From Cyclobacterium jeungdonense (GTDB lineage Bacteria > Bacteroidota > Bacteroidia > Cytophagales > Cyclobacteriaceae): a DNA stretch of 64,000 nucleotides. Positions 34,789 to 44,306 of this stretch are shown in pieces. The position numbers and the translations under genes were made by a program. Below the pieces are notes generated by a model, which saw nothing but the letters and a program-made list of their open reading frames with translations, was not told the origin of the DNA and made no database searches. Position 1 is the stretch's first letter. Each line of letters starts with the position of its first letter. The stretch covers positions 44,563 through 108,562 of the forward strand of contig NZ_WMCD01000015.1 in the NCBI RefSeq assembly GCF_010994275.1, given 5' to 3'.

Positions 34789-35394
34789 TTAGGGATAAAT
34801 TTCCTGCCGTAGTCCCAGCAGCTCCGATGTGAAAAATTCATCCCAGCGTTTTTGTGCGTCGGCATTTCTTGGTTTGGTAGTTTGGGCATCGTATTGGGAG
34901 TCCAGTCTTTTCCAATTTTTGAAATTTTCCCGGATGATTCCGTTCAGTTGGTTTTTGTACTGGTTGGGATCAAATGAATAGCCATTCACATCCCGTACGA
35001 TTCGGTAGCCAATGATCTGAGCAATGAAAAAGTGACCATTTTCATGATGCAATACCTGCTTTTTCGTGCCCTCGTCTGATCGGATCAGAAAATCCCGGTT
35101 CACCTGAGACAGGTCTTTCTGAAGGTGAATTTTGGCATTGATTTCCAGTTTTACGTGGTCAGGAAAGGGGTGCACCTTAAGGATCTCCACCTCGCAGGTG
35201 CTGAGGCAAATGGCGTTGATGCTACTTGTTCCGCGGATGACTTCTACCTGTTTAAAATCCTCCCAATTGAGTGAGCGGTTTGGAGACACCGTTACTTTCC
35301 CCCTTTTGGGTGGTTCTTTGGGAATCGACCCCGAAAGCAGGCTGCCACAAAATAACAGAGCGGCTGCCACACACAGAAAAGCATTTCTATTCAT
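34789..35394 (-). CDS. exported DUF922-like protein with HENGH motif
   Basis: A signal peptide (MNRNAFLCVAAALLFCGSLL) is followed by a 175-residue domain resembling DUF922 proteins, sometimes called secreted zinc-dependent proteases. It has LNWEDFK, then LHHENGHFFIAQIIG, in which HENGH fits an HExxH metal site, and a helical C-terminal part. Protease activity is inferred from the motif only. I chose the ATG at 35394; the open frame extends a further 28 codons upstream to an ATG at 35478, but that leader lacks a signal. Confidence 0.75.
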   Translation of the reverse strand: MNRNAFLCVAAALLFCGSLLSGSIPKEPPKRGKVTVSPNRSLNWEDFKQVEVIRGTSSINAICLSTCEVEILKVHPFPDHVKLEINAKIHLQKDLSQVNRDFLIRSDEGTKKQVLHHENGHFFIAQIIGYRIVRDVNGYSFDPNQYKNQLNGIIRENFKNWKRLDSQYDAQTTKPRNADAQKRWDEFFTSELLGLRQEIYP

Positions 35395-35568
35395 TAAATT
35401 CCCGTATTTCTTCTTAATAATAGCCAGTGATTTCTCTGTCCTGCGCTGAATGGATGCGGAGCCAGATGCCCGGTCCAAAATGGTTCATTTTCACCGACCA
35501 GCTTTCAATATATCCCAAATATCTGCGATTCTGTAAACAAATCCAACCTGCAAGATGGTCCCACTATA

Positions 35569-35673
35569 GATTACGCAGATTACCACAGATTAATTACAGA
35601 AAATGAGTTAATCCTCGCAGCTTAAAAATTTCAGAAAAAGTCTGTGAAAATCAGTGTAAATCTGCGGTGAACC
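35569..35673. repeat. long imperfect inverted repeat
   Basis: The left arm (35569-35600: GATTACGCAGATTACCACAG, ATTAATTACAGA) is similar to the reverse complement of the right arm (35641-35673: TCTGTGAAAATCAGTG, TAAATCTGCGGTGAACC). The two arms are separated by 40 bases. The core CGCAGATT and CACAGATT words resemble a repeat found dispersed in many prokaryotic genomes. Confidence 0.65.
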
Positions 35674-35733
35674 AACAGAAAGGCCTACTTCTAATTAAAA
35701 TCAGCAAAACCTATAAAAACGCCGGGGATTTAC

Positions 35734-35741
35734 TAATTTTG
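35734..35741 (+). promoter_or_regulatory. candidate -7 element of lepA
   Basis: TAATTTTG matches TAnnTTTG. Transcription would start at about 35748, so the lepA mRNA may be nearly leaderless, possibly starting translation at the second ATG (35756). Confidence 0.45.
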
Positions 35742-35749
35742 CACTCAGT

Positions 35750-37543
35750 ATGAACATGCAAAAAATAAGAAATTTCTGTATAATAGCCCATATCGACCAT
35801 GGCAAAAGTACCCTTGCTGACCGGCTCTTGCAATTTACCAATACGGTGACCGAGCGGGAGATGCAAGACCAGCTTCTGGACAGTATGGACTTGGAACGAG
35901 AGCGGGGCATCACCATAAAATCCCATGCTATCCAAATGAAGTACCCCTACCAGGGGGATGAATACACGCTGAATCTAATCGATACTCCGGGTCATGTGGA
36001 TTTTTCCTACGAGGTGTCACGCTCCATCGCCGCCTGCGAAGGAGCCTTGTTGATAGTAGATGCCTCTCAGGGAATTGAAGCCCAGACCATTTCCAACCTT
36101 TACCTGGCCATTGGTCATGATCTGGAAATCATACCGGTGCTGAATAAAATTGACCTTCCTGGCGCCCAACCCGAGGTGGTGGCAGAAGAAGTCATGGAAA
36201 TGATTGGCTGCAACCGGGAGGACATCATCCTGGCTTCGGGCAAAGAAGGGATAGGCATAGAAGATATCCTGAATGCGGTGGTGGAAAAAATACCCGCTCC
36301 AAAAGGGGACGAAGAAGGACCATTGCAAGCCATGATTTTTGACTCCGTTTACAATCCCTTCCGTGGAGTGGAGGTGTTGTTTCGCATATTTAACGGCACC
36401 ATTAATAAAGGAGACCGGATCAAGTTTGTGAACACTGGCAAAGAGTACGAAGCCGATGAGATTGGTATTTTAGGTATTCAGCAAAAACCACAGCAACAGC
36501 TAAGAGCAGGCAATGTGGGCTACCTTGTCTCCGGTATTAAAGTGGCCAAAGAGGTAAAAGTAGGGGATACCATTACTCATGTAAAACGACCCTGCAGCAA
36601 TACCGTACAGGGATTTGAAAATGTGAAACCCATGGTATTTGCGGGGATTTATCCGGTAGAAACCACCGATTTCGAAGAACTGCGTGCCTCCATGGAAAAG
36701 TTGCAGCTGAACGACGCCTCCCTGGTCTGGGAACCGGAGACTTCAGCAGCTCTGGGATTCGGATTTAGGTGTGGCTTTCTGGGAATGCTTCATATGGAAA
36801 TTATCCAGGAGCGATTGGAGAGGGAGTTTGACATGACGGTGATTACCACCGTACCCTCGGTGCAGTTTCGGGCATTGATGAACAATAATGAATACCGGAT
36901 AGTCAACGCACCCTCCGACATGCCCGAACCCAATTTGTTTAAACATATAGAAGAACCCTTTGTAAAGGTAGCCATCATCACGGCAGCCGACTACGTAGGC
37001 CCTGTAATCCAGCTTTGCATGGACAAGCGGGGGCAAATAAAAAATCAGGTCTACCTGACTTCCGACCGGGTGGAACTTTCTTTCGATATGCCTCTAGTGG
37101 AAATTGTCTTTGACTTTTTTGACAAATTGAAAACCATTTCCAGAGGTTATGCCTCCCTGGATTACGAACTGATCGGTTTCCGGCAATCGCACATGGTAAG
37201 ACTGGATGTGATGCTAAATGGAGAGCCAGTAGATGCCCTTTCCGCCATTGTTCACCGGGACAAAGCCTACGAATGGGGAAAACGGCTGTGTGAAAAGCTC
37301 AAAGAGCTGGTGCCCCGTCAAATGTTTGAAATTGCCATACAGGCTGCCATCGGTACCAAGGTAATTGCTCGAGAGACCGTAAAAGCCTTGCGAAAAAATG
37401 TGTTGGCTAAATGTTATGGTGGCGATATATCCAGAAAAAGAAAATTGTTGGACAAACAGAAAAAGGGGAAGAAGCGCATGCGCCAAGTAGGTAATGTGGA
37501 AGTTCCTCAGGAAGCCTTTATGGCGGTACTCAAATTGGATTAA
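35750..37543 (+). CDS. lepA: translation elongation factor 4 (LepA)
   Basis: The product (597 aa) is the ribosomal GTPase LepA/EF4, which binds stalled or misassembled ribosomes. G1 (AHIDHGKST), the switch region ERERGITIKS, G3 (DTPGHVDF) and G4 (NKID) are all present, followed by domain II, two elongation-factor G-like domains and the conserved LepA C-terminal domain (PRQMFEIAIQAAIGTKVIAR, and CYGGDISRKRKLLDKQKKGK). The length is standard. A second in-frame ATG lies six bases after the first. A promoter-like element is just upstream, and folD follows. Confidence 0.96.
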   Translation: MNMQKIRNFCIIAHIDHGKSTLADRLLQFTNTVTEREMQDQLLDSMDLERERGITIKSHAIQMKYPYQGDEYTLNLIDTPGHVDFSYEVSRSIAACEGALLIVDASQGIEAQTISNLYLAIGHDLEIIPVLNKIDLPGAQPEVVAEEVMEMIGCNREDIILASGKEGIGIEDILNAVVEKIPAPKGDEEGPLQAMIFDSVYNPFRGVEVLFRIFNGTINKGDRIKFVNTGKEYEADEIGILGIQQKPQQQLRAGNVGYLVSGIKVAKEVKVGDTITHVKRPCSNTVQGFENVKPMVFAGIYPVETTDFEELRASMEKLQLNDASLVWEPETSAALGFGFRCGFLGMLHMEIIQERLEREFDMTVITTVPSVQFRALMNNNEYRIVNAPSDMPEPNLFKHIEEPFVKVAIITAADYVGPVIQLCMDKRGQIKNQVYLTSDRVELSFDMPLVEIVFDFFDKLKTISRGYASLDYELIGFRQSHMVRLDVMLNGEPVDALSAIVHRDKAYEWGKRLCEKLKELVPRQMFEIAIQAAIGTKVIARETVKALRKNVLAKCYGGDISRKRKLLDKQKKGKKRMRQVGNVEVPQEAFMAVLKLD

Positions 37544-37651
37544 AAGTTATCTTGGAAGGAGAGGATTGGAGATTTCCCGTACTGCGCTATTATCACATGC
37601 AAACGAAACGAATTTGAAATACCCGGCGGGTATCGGATAAAGTGAGCACAA

Positions 37652-38551
37652 ATGGAACAAAAAGAAGGATTTACTAAAATCGACGGAAAAAAAATTTCAA
37701 GTACCATTAAGGAGGAGATTGCCGCAAAAGTTGCCGAAATGAAAGGGGAAGGGAAGCGTTCTCCACATCTGGCAGCTATTTTGGTAGGCAATGACGGAGC
37801 CAGTCAAACCTATGTAGCGGCCAAGGTTAAGGCTTGTGAGCAGGTAGGCTTTGAATCGACGCTCGTCCGAATGGAAGAAACTGTTTCCGAAGAACAATTG
37901 CTGCATGAAGTGGATAAAATTAACGCAAACCCGGAAATTGACGGGCTGATTGTGCAGCTACCCTTACCTAAACATATTTCCGTAGAAAAGGTCACGGCCA
38001 AAATCCGACCGGAAAAAGACGTGGATGGCTTTACCCCTGCCAACGTAGGGCGCATGACTTTGGGCTGGCCGGCTTATATTTCTGCCACTCCTAATGGCAT
38101 TGTGGAGTTACTGAAGCGGTATGAGATAGAAACCTCCGGTAAACATTGTGTGGTAATCGGAAGAAGCCATATTGTGGGGTCTCCCATGAGTATCTTAATG
38201 GCCAGGAATGCTTATCCGGGCAACTGCACGGTCACCTTAACCCACAGCCGGACCCAAAACCTTCGCGAGATTGTTCAGTCGGCCGATATTCTGATCGTAG
38301 CCATTGGCAAAGTGGGTTTTGTGACAGGGGAGATGGTGAAAGAAGGGGCTGTCGTCATTGATGTAGGGATTCACAGGATTCCGGACGAGAGTAAAAAAAG
38401 TGGATTTAGGCTGGTTGGAGACGTGAAGTACGATGAGGTGGTATCCAAGGCAGCTGCCATCACGCCCGTACCGGGAGGGGTAGGTCCCATGACCATTGCC
38501 TCGCTGCTATACAATACCCTTCTTGCCGCTCAGGGTAAAATATACCAGTAA
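37652..38551 (+). CDS. folD: methylenetetrahydrofolate dehydrogenase/cyclohydrolase
   Basis: This bifunctional enzyme interconverts methylene- and formyl-tetrahydrofolate, supplying one-carbon units. The 299-residue protein has the folate-site motif SQTYVAAKVKACEQVG, GLIVQLPLPKHI, PEKDVDGFTPANVGRM, and the NADP-binding segment VIGRSHIVGSPMSILMA. The C-terminal signature is TPVPGGVGPMTIASLL. It is cytoplasmic and of usual length. It lies between lepA and queE with about 110 and 55 bases on each side, so a shared transcript is possible. Confidence 0.95.
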   Translation: MEQKEGFTKIDGKKISSTIKEEIAAKVAEMKGEGKRSPHLAAILVGNDGASQTYVAAKVKACEQVGFESTLVRMEETVSEEQLLHEVDKINANPEIDGLIVQLPLPKHISVEKVTAKIRPEKDVDGFTPANVGRMTLGWPAYISATPNGIVELLKRYEIETSGKHCVVIGRSHIVGSPMSILMARNAYPGNCTVTLTHSRTQNLREIVQSADILIVAIGKVGFVTGEMVKEGAVVIDVGIHRIPDESKKSGFRLVGDVKYDEVVSKAAAITPVPGGVGPMTIASLLYNTLLAAQGKIYQ

Positions 38552-38606
38552 AAAAGACGTTTTTTAGTAATCACCAGCGGTTCAATTACCCGCTTAATCA
38601 AAAATT

Positions 38607-39239
38607 ATGAAAATAGAAGCAGAAAGCAGGGTCAGGGAAGGATTCGTATTGCCATTAATGGAGGCATTTTATACCATACAGGGAGAAGGAGTTTATTCCG
38701 GTCAACCAGCGTACTTTATACGTTTGGGCGGATGTGATGTGGGTTGTGTCTGGTGTGATGTAAAGGATTCCTGGGAAGCCGGTAGGTGGCCTTTGGTGGA
38801 AATAGATCAAATCGTAGCCCAGGCGGCAGCCTATCCGGGGAGATTGGCCGTGATCACCGGCGGGGAACCGCTAATGTACGAACTGGGGCCATTGACAAGT
38901 AGATTAAAAGACCATGGATTTAAAATAAATCTGGAAACCTCCGGGGCTCATCCTTTTTCCGGAGCACTGGATTGGATCTGTCTTTCACCCAAAAAATTTA
39001 AATCCCCGGTGCCGGAAATGTATGCGAAGGCCGATGAATTGAAGGTAGTGGTATTCAATAAAAGTGATTTTGATTTTGCTCGAAAAGAATCCGCTAAGGT
39101 TGCTGCTTCCTGCAATTTACTTTTGCAGCCGGAGTGGTCGAAAGCGACAAAGATGATGCCGCTGATCGTTGATTTTGTCAAAGAAAATCCCTCCTGGCGG
39201 ATTTCGCTTCAAACACACAAATTCATGGAAATCCCCTAG
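38607..39239 (+). CDS. queE: 7-carboxy-7-deazaguanine synthase
   Basis: A radical SAM enzyme that turns 6-carboxytetrahydropterin (made by QueD, encoded at 50290-50709) into 7-carboxy-7-deazaguanine, for the queuosine tRNA modification. The [4Fe-4S] cysteines are in LGGCDVGCVWCD, a CxxxCxxC arrangement. The substrate motif FYTIQGEGVYSGQPAYFIR lies near the N terminus and TGGEPLMY follows the cluster. The 210-residue protein is of normal length. The PorE-like gene begins seven bases after it. Confidence 0.94.
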   Translation: MKIEAESRVREGFVLPLMEAFYTIQGEGVYSGQPAYFIRLGGCDVGCVWCDVKDSWEAGRWPLVEIDQIVAQAAAYPGRLAVITGGEPLMYELGPLTSRLKDHGFKINLETSGAHPFSGALDWICLSPKKFKSPVPEMYAKADELKVVVFNKSDFDFARKESAKVAASCNLLLQPEWSKATKMMPLIVDFVKENPSWRISLQTHKFMEIP

Positions 39240-39246
39240 TTTATAT

Positions 39247-41169
39247 ATGATGCGGCAAGTCCTCCTTTTCTTCTTGTTTTTGCTGGCTACCTGCATTCAG
39301 GTTTCCGGTCAGGAGTATTCCATTATTGACAAACGGGCAATAAAATATTTCGAAGAAGGGGAAGTCTTTCTCAGCAGAAAGCAATTTCCCGAAGCCATGG
39401 AAAAATTTCAGGAAGCTTATCAAAGGAGTAAGGATTTCTACGAAGCTTATATCCGCCATGCCCAAACCCTCCTAAGCAGCGGAAGACCTGAGGAAGCATT
39501 GGAAGTGGTGAACTTGGGCCAAAGCAGACTTTCTATTAAGGACAGTGATTTTTTCCGCGGTCAATTGGGCTGGTTAAATGGGCAGATTTTATTGGAAATG
39601 GGGCAGTTTACGGAGGCTTTACAGGTAATTCAGGAAAGCCGAGCATTTTTCACAACGGAATTTCTGGAATCCGATCACTACCAGCAAAAAAAACAGCAAC
39701 TTGAAATTATTGAAGAAGGCATCCAAAACCCACTGAACCTTCGGAAAGAAAAGCTGCCGGCACCTTTGAATCGATTCCAATTACAGTATTTCCCGGTTTT
39801 AACGGCTGACGGCAGGCGAATTTTTTTTACGAAACGGGATGGTACATCGGTTCGGGATCATGAGGACATTTTTTTTTCCAATTTCGAAAATGGGGAATGG
39901 ACTGTTCCGGAACCCATCTCGCTGGCTATAAATACGCGTTACAACGAAGGAACCTGTACCATTTCTGCCGATGGTAACCTGTTGATTTTTACTTCCTGCG
40001 ATACGCCGGACTCCTTTGGGAGTTGTGATTTGTACCTGACCGAGCGAGTCAATGGCTCTTGGCAAAGACCGCTGAATATGGGTAGAAGCGTTAATTCACG
40101 TTTTTGGGATTCTCAGCCCTCACTGTCGGCGGATGGGAGTACCCTGTTCTTTTCTTCTAACAGGCCTGAGGGAGAAGGAGGGAATGATATTTGGTATTCC
40201 AGGAGATTGGAAGAGGGGCAATGGTCTGCTGCCACCAACCTGGGTAAGGAGGTAAATACTCCGGGAGATGAGGTTTCTCCGTTTGTTTTTTTTAACAATA
40301 CCGTTCTTTTTTTCGCCTCTGATGGGCATGCGGGATTTGGTGGAAAAGATATATACATGAGTAAGCTCAAAGCGGGAGGTTTTGACTACCCCGAAAATTT
40401 GGGCTACCCCATAAACGACCAGAAAGATCAACTGGCTCTTTTCATCGCGGCTCAAAAGGATTACGCATACTATACTGAAAACAGTTTTCATCAAGGCAGG
40501 GTAGATAGTTCCTTTTTGTTTCGCTTTGATTTCCCGGAGTCGATTGATCTGGGGGAGAAGCTGATCGTGACAAAAGGTAGGGTGGTCAATGAGCAGACCG
40601 GCGAGCCGGTAGAAGCCATGCTCTCCCTGGTCAATCTTGACAACGACAGCACTTTGTACCGTTTCCGATCCGAGGGAGAGGAAGGTACCTTTACCATGAT
40701 TTACCCGGATAGTGCTTTTTCAGGGTTGTATGTGGAAAAGCAAGGCTTTATGCCCAAAATATACAATGTGGAAAGGGATAGTTTGAAAAATAAAAACAAC
40801 CTGGAAGTATTCCTGGAGCCGATTTCCTCCGGAAGTCATTTTGTGTTTGAAAATGTATTTTTTGATTTTGACGATACCAGTTTAAAGCCTGCTTCGGTAA
40901 GTTCATTGAATCGCCTGGTAAAATTTTTGAAAGCACATCCTTCCCTTGCTATTACTATCGCAGGGCACACGGACAATGTAGGTACTGAATCGTATAATCG
41001 AACCCTTAGTACCAAAAGAGCCGAAACGGTGAAGGATTTTTTGCTGGCTTCGGGTATTGTGGAATCACGACTGGGCACGGTGGGAAAAGGGGCTTCAGAG
41101 CCACTCAGGCCTAATGATACCGAGGAAAATCGGGCCCTGAACCGAAGAATAGAAGTGATAATTCAATAA
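39247..41169 (+). CDS. TPR/PD40-propeller/OmpA-domain protein (PorE-like)
   Basis: The product (640 aa) has a signal peptide (about 1-20), then TPR-like helices (about 25-130), four or so PD40/WD40-like repeats (LTADGRRIFFTKRDG, ISADGNLLIFTSCDTP, LSADGSTLFFSSNRP, about 170-410), a carboxypeptidase regulatory-like domain (RVVNEQTGEPVEAMLSLVN, 440-540), and an OmpA-type peptidoglycan-binding domain (FFDFDDTSLKP, HTDNVGTESYN, LSTKRAETVKDFL, 540-640). This same order occurs in PorE of the type IX secretion system. It probably ties an outer-membrane complex to the cell wall. The lipobox is unclear (LATC), so lipid anchoring is uncertain. Confidence 0.82.
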   Translation: MMRQVLLFFLFLLATCIQVSGQEYSIIDKRAIKYFEEGEVFLSRKQFPEAMEKFQEAYQRSKDFYEAYIRHAQTLLSSGRPEEALEVVNLGQSRLSIKDSDFFRGQLGWLNGQILLEMGQFTEALQVIQESRAFFTTEFLESDHYQQKKQQLEIIEEGIQNPLNLRKEKLPAPLNRFQLQYFPVLTADGRRIFFTKRDGTSVRDHEDIFFSNFENGEWTVPEPISLAINTRYNEGTCTISADGNLLIFTSCDTPDSFGSCDLYLTERVNGSWQRPLNMGRSVNSRFWDSQPSLSADGSTLFFSSNRPEGEGGNDIWYSRRLEEGQWSAATNLGKEVNTPGDEVSPFVFFNNTVLFFASDGHAGFGGKDIYMSKLKAGGFDYPENLGYPINDQKDQLALFIAAQKDYAYYTENSFHQGRVDSSFLFRFDFPESIDLGEKLIVTKGRVVNEQTGEPVEAMLSLVNLDNDSTLYRFRSEGEEGTFTMIYPDSAFSGLYVEKQGFMPKIYNVERDSLKNKNNLEVFLEPISSGSHFVFENVFFDFDDTSLKPASVSSLNRLVKFLKAHPSLAITIAGHTDNVGTESYNRTLSTKRAETVKDFLLASGIVESRLGTVGKGASEPLRPNDTEENRALNRRIEVIIQ

Positions 41170-41325
41170 GTTGGTCTTTAAAAAGCGCAATTTGATAAAC
41201 CGAATGGTACTTTCAGCGTTTATATTTTCATAAAACGAACCGATCATCCGTTTACTTTCCTGCATTGATTGGAATATCCATGGAATTTGTATAAAATTGA
41301 TTGATTGTTCACTTCAATTAATATC

Positions 41326-44301
41326 ATGAAGAAAGCTTTACCACTCATTTTATTGTTCCTTTTTCTGGCCTCCCTGGCACAAGCGCAAAGCAGAACCGTT
41401 CGAGGAACGGTGACGGACGCTGAGGAACAGTTACCGATTCCTGGAGTGACGGTAATGGTAAGAGGTACCAATACCGGTACTGTTACCGATATTGATGGAA
41501 ACTACCAGATTGACGTGTTTGAAGGGGACAATGCATTGGTTTTTCGATTTGTGGGAATGCAATCCCAAACCGTTAGCATAGGAAACCGGGATCGGGTAGA
41601 CGTGGTGTTAAGTCCCGAAGTGACCTCCTTGGATGAAGTGGTGGTGACATCCTATGGGGATCAGACCCGGCGGGAAGTGACCGGTTCCATTGCTTCGGTA
41701 AAAGGGGAAATATTTCAGGACTTGCCCATGCAATCCTTCGACAGGGCCATGCAGGGCAGAGTGGCAGGTGTTCAGGTAACTGCCGGGTCCGGTCAGCCTG
41801 GAGGAACCTTAAATGTACAAATCCGGGGTGTAGGTTCGATCAATGCCGGTACGCAGCCCTTATATATCGTTGATGGGGTTCAGGTAGCTTCTGGTGGCCT
41901 TTCCGGCCAGGGACCCCAAAATGCGCTTGCTTCCATTAATCCCAATGATATAGAATCCATTGAAGTGTTCAAGGATGCGGCAGCCGCTTCCATCTATGGG
42001 GCGCAAGCAGCCAACGGGGTGGTGTTGATTACTACGAAACGGGGGAAACAGGGAAAAACGAAAGTCCGGGTTTCTGCGCAGGAAGGTCTTGTTCAGCCCC
42101 TCGGTTTTTACGATGTGATGAATTCCAATCAACTGGCATCTATCAAACGGCAAGCGTATATCAATGCCGGTCTAAACCCCGGTGATGCCGAAAACATCTT
42201 CGGGAGCCCTAGTGATACCGATATTCAGAATTCCAATTGGGTAGATGCTCTTTTCAGAGATGGCAGGTTAAGCGTTTACGATGTTTCCTTGTCAGGAGGG
42301 GATGAACGTTCCCAGTTTTTTATCTCCGGATCCCATACCTTCCATCAGGGACAGATCATCGAATCTGACTATTCGCGTACTACCGGAAGGATGAATCTCT
42401 CACATAATATAAATGATAAATTCAGTATCAACGCAAACCTTTCCCTTTCCAGGCAGATTACCAATGGCACCATCGACCGGGGAAACTTTGTCAATAGTCC
42501 CTTTGTGGCCGGCTATGTTTCCAGACCCAATGTGCCCATTTATAATGAGGACGGGAGTTTTGCGGAATATCCTTCCGAACACCTATTTGGTTACAATATT
42601 GTACAGGGGGTGCGGCAGGAATTGAGAACCGGAACCAGTTATCAATCCGTTTCCAATTTACAATTTACCTATAAGATACTTCCCTGGCTAGGATTTACCG
42701 CTTTTGGCGGGATTGACTTTTCCGACAATAGAGATGAAAATAACCGGCCTTCTACCATTCCTGCCTTTGCCAGCTACGGGGGATCCTCCACCTTTGTTGA
42801 CCGAAGAATTGTTAACTCAAACGGCAATGCCAATTTTAATATCAACAGAAAATTTGATGAGGTACATACGCTTTCCGGAATTTTGGGTTACGAATACAAG
42901 ATGGAAACCCAGGAAAACACCTCAGCAACAGGCAGGGGCTTTCCCAACCCTGTTCTGCGGTACCTTCAAAATGCGGCGCAGCCGTTTGAAGTAGGCGGGT
43001 TTTATACCGAGTATGCACGGTCTGGATTTTTTGGCCAGGCCAAGTATGATTTTGACGATAAATATACGTTTGACCTGACCATCCGGCGGGATGGATCTTC
43101 CCGTTTTGGAACCAATACCCGTTGGGGGAATTTTGGGGCGGTTTCGGCGGGGTGGAGAATTTCCTCTGAGAGGTTCATGGAAAATGCATTATGGGTGGAT
43201 AATTTGAGGGTAAGGGCTTCCTATGGCGTTACCGGTAACTCCAATATCGGCAATTTTGAATCCAGAACGCTGGTAGGATCGGCCGGGCAGTATTTAGGAG
43301 GTGGAGCGCTTCGCTTTGTACAACTGGGGAACGATCAACTTACATGGGAGGAATCGGTCTCTACCAATTTTGGAGTGGATGCTACCCTTTTTAATGGTCG
43401 CATTATCGCTACCGTAGATGTTTGGAGAAAAGACTCCAGAAAATTATTGTTTGAAACACAATTGCCCATCGATTCCGGATTTGGATCCATCACCCGTAAT
43501 ACCGGAAAGGTCCGAAATGAAGGAATAGATTTTGATTTGCAAACCACCAATGTAATTTGGGGCAAGTTCCGCTGGTCAACGGCGTTCAATACCTCCATTT
43601 TTTCCAACGAATTGCTTGAGCTTTATGAAGGGCTAGACCGTATTGGGAATGACCTGATCGTAGGGAAACCAATTAATTTTTATTACGGCTACGATTATGC
43701 AGGTGTCAATCCAGCCAACGGCTCTCCGATGTATTTTGATGAAAACGGAGAATATACCTATCTGGTAGCCGATGACGACCAGAAATACATAGGAAGTGCC
43801 CTGCCCTGGACTTACGGTGGTCTTTCCAATACCCTGGCCTATGGGCCGGTAAGCCTTGAAATCTTCTTCCAATACCAATACGGAAACCTGGCCTTCAATC
43901 AGGATCTTTACAACCTGGCGCAGGCAGGCTCAATCGGACAGGATAACCAGACCGTGGACCAGTTGTATTTTTGGAGAACACCCGGACAAATTACCAATGT
44001 GCCCCGGCCCTATGAAGGGGGACGAATCCCAGGTCATTCGGGTTACCAGCAGTTTTCAACCAAGCAAGTTTCGGACGGCAGTTACATACGCCTCAAGCAA
44101 ATAACGCTGAACTATAATTTGCCCCAAAGCCTGTTGTCCAAAGCACGTATTGAAGAAATGAACGTGTTTGTTCAGGGGCTTAACCTTTGGACCCTGACCA
44201 AATACAACGGACTAGATCCGGAGGTAAATTCCATCGGAGATACCTATGGAACGTATCCTACTGCCAGGCAGATTACCGCAGGTATTAACCTTACCTTTTG
44301 A
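41326..44301 (+). CDS. SusC/RagA-family TonB-linked outer-membrane transporter
   Basis: The product (991 aa) is a TonB-dependent transporter that forms a lidded pore with the SusD-like lipoprotein encoded next. A signal peptide (MKKALPLILLFLFLASLAQA) precedes a carboxypeptidase-regulatory-like domain (GTVTDAEEQLPIPGVTVMVR), a plug domain (LDEVVVTSYGDQTRREVTGS, then LYIVDGVQV and ASIYGAQAANGVVLITTKRG) and a large barrel ending in LTF. The start is the ATG at 41326, with a weaker TTG 21 bases before. The substrate is not shown by the sequence; the neighbouring protease suggests peptides or glycopeptides. Confidence 0.94.
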   Translation: MKKALPLILLFLFLASLAQAQSRTVRGTVTDAEEQLPIPGVTVMVRGTNTGTVTDIDGNYQIDVFEGDNALVFRFVGMQSQTVSIGNRDRVDVVLSPEVTSLDEVVVTSYGDQTRREVTGSIASVKGEIFQDLPMQSFDRAMQGRVAGVQVTAGSGQPGGTLNVQIRGVGSINAGTQPLYIVDGVQVASGGLSGQGPQNALASINPNDIESIEVFKDAAAASIYGAQAANGVVLITTKRGKQGKTKVRVSAQEGLVQPLGFYDVMNSNQLASIKRQAYINAGLNPGDAENIFGSPSDTDIQNSNWVDALFRDGRLSVYDVSLSGGDERSQFFISGSHTFHQGQIIESDYSRTTGRMNLSHNINDKFSINANLSLSRQITNGTIDRGNFVNSPFVAGYVSRPNVPIYNEDGSFAEYPSEHLFGYNIVQGVRQELRTGTSYQSVSNLQFTYKILPWLGFTAFGGIDFSDNRDENNRPSTIPAFASYGGSSTFVDRRIVNSNGNANFNINRKFDEVHTLSGILGYEYKMETQENTSATGRGFPNPVLRYLQNAAQPFEVGGFYTEYARSGFFGQAKYDFDDKYTFDLTIRRDGSSRFGTNTRWGNFGAVSAGWRISSERFMENALWVDNLRVRASYGVTGNSNIGNFESRTLVGSAGQYLGGGALRFVQLGNDQLTWEESVSTNFGVDATLFNGRIIATVDVWRKDSRKLLFETQLPIDSGFGSITRNTGKVRNEGIDFDLQTTNVIWGKFRWSTAFNTSIFSNELLELYEGLDRIGNDLIVGKPINFYYGYDYAGVNPANGSPMYFDENGEYTYLVADDDQKYIGSALPWTYGGLSNTLAYGPVSLEIFFQYQYGNLAFNQDLYNLAQAGSIGQDNQTVDQLYFWRTPGQITNVPRPYEGGRIPGHSGYQQFSTKQVSDGSYIRLKQITLNYNLPQSLLSKARIEEMNVFVQGLNLWTLTKYNGLDPEVNSIGDTYGTYPTARQITAGINLTF

Positions 44302-44306
44302 TAGTG

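Larger units (their letters stand above)
35395..35749. other. 355-base gap with a long inverted repeat
   Basis: The gap between divergent genes holds the inverted repeat at 35569-35673, a shorter related stretch near 35521-35535 (ATCTGCGATTCTGTA) and a -7-like element at 35734. I see no ORF or RNA gene. Confidence 0.6.

Noticed and set aside
38552..38606. preQ1 riboswitch before queE
   Set aside because: The gap is only 55 bases and lacks the pseudoknot pattern and the conserved A-rich tail.
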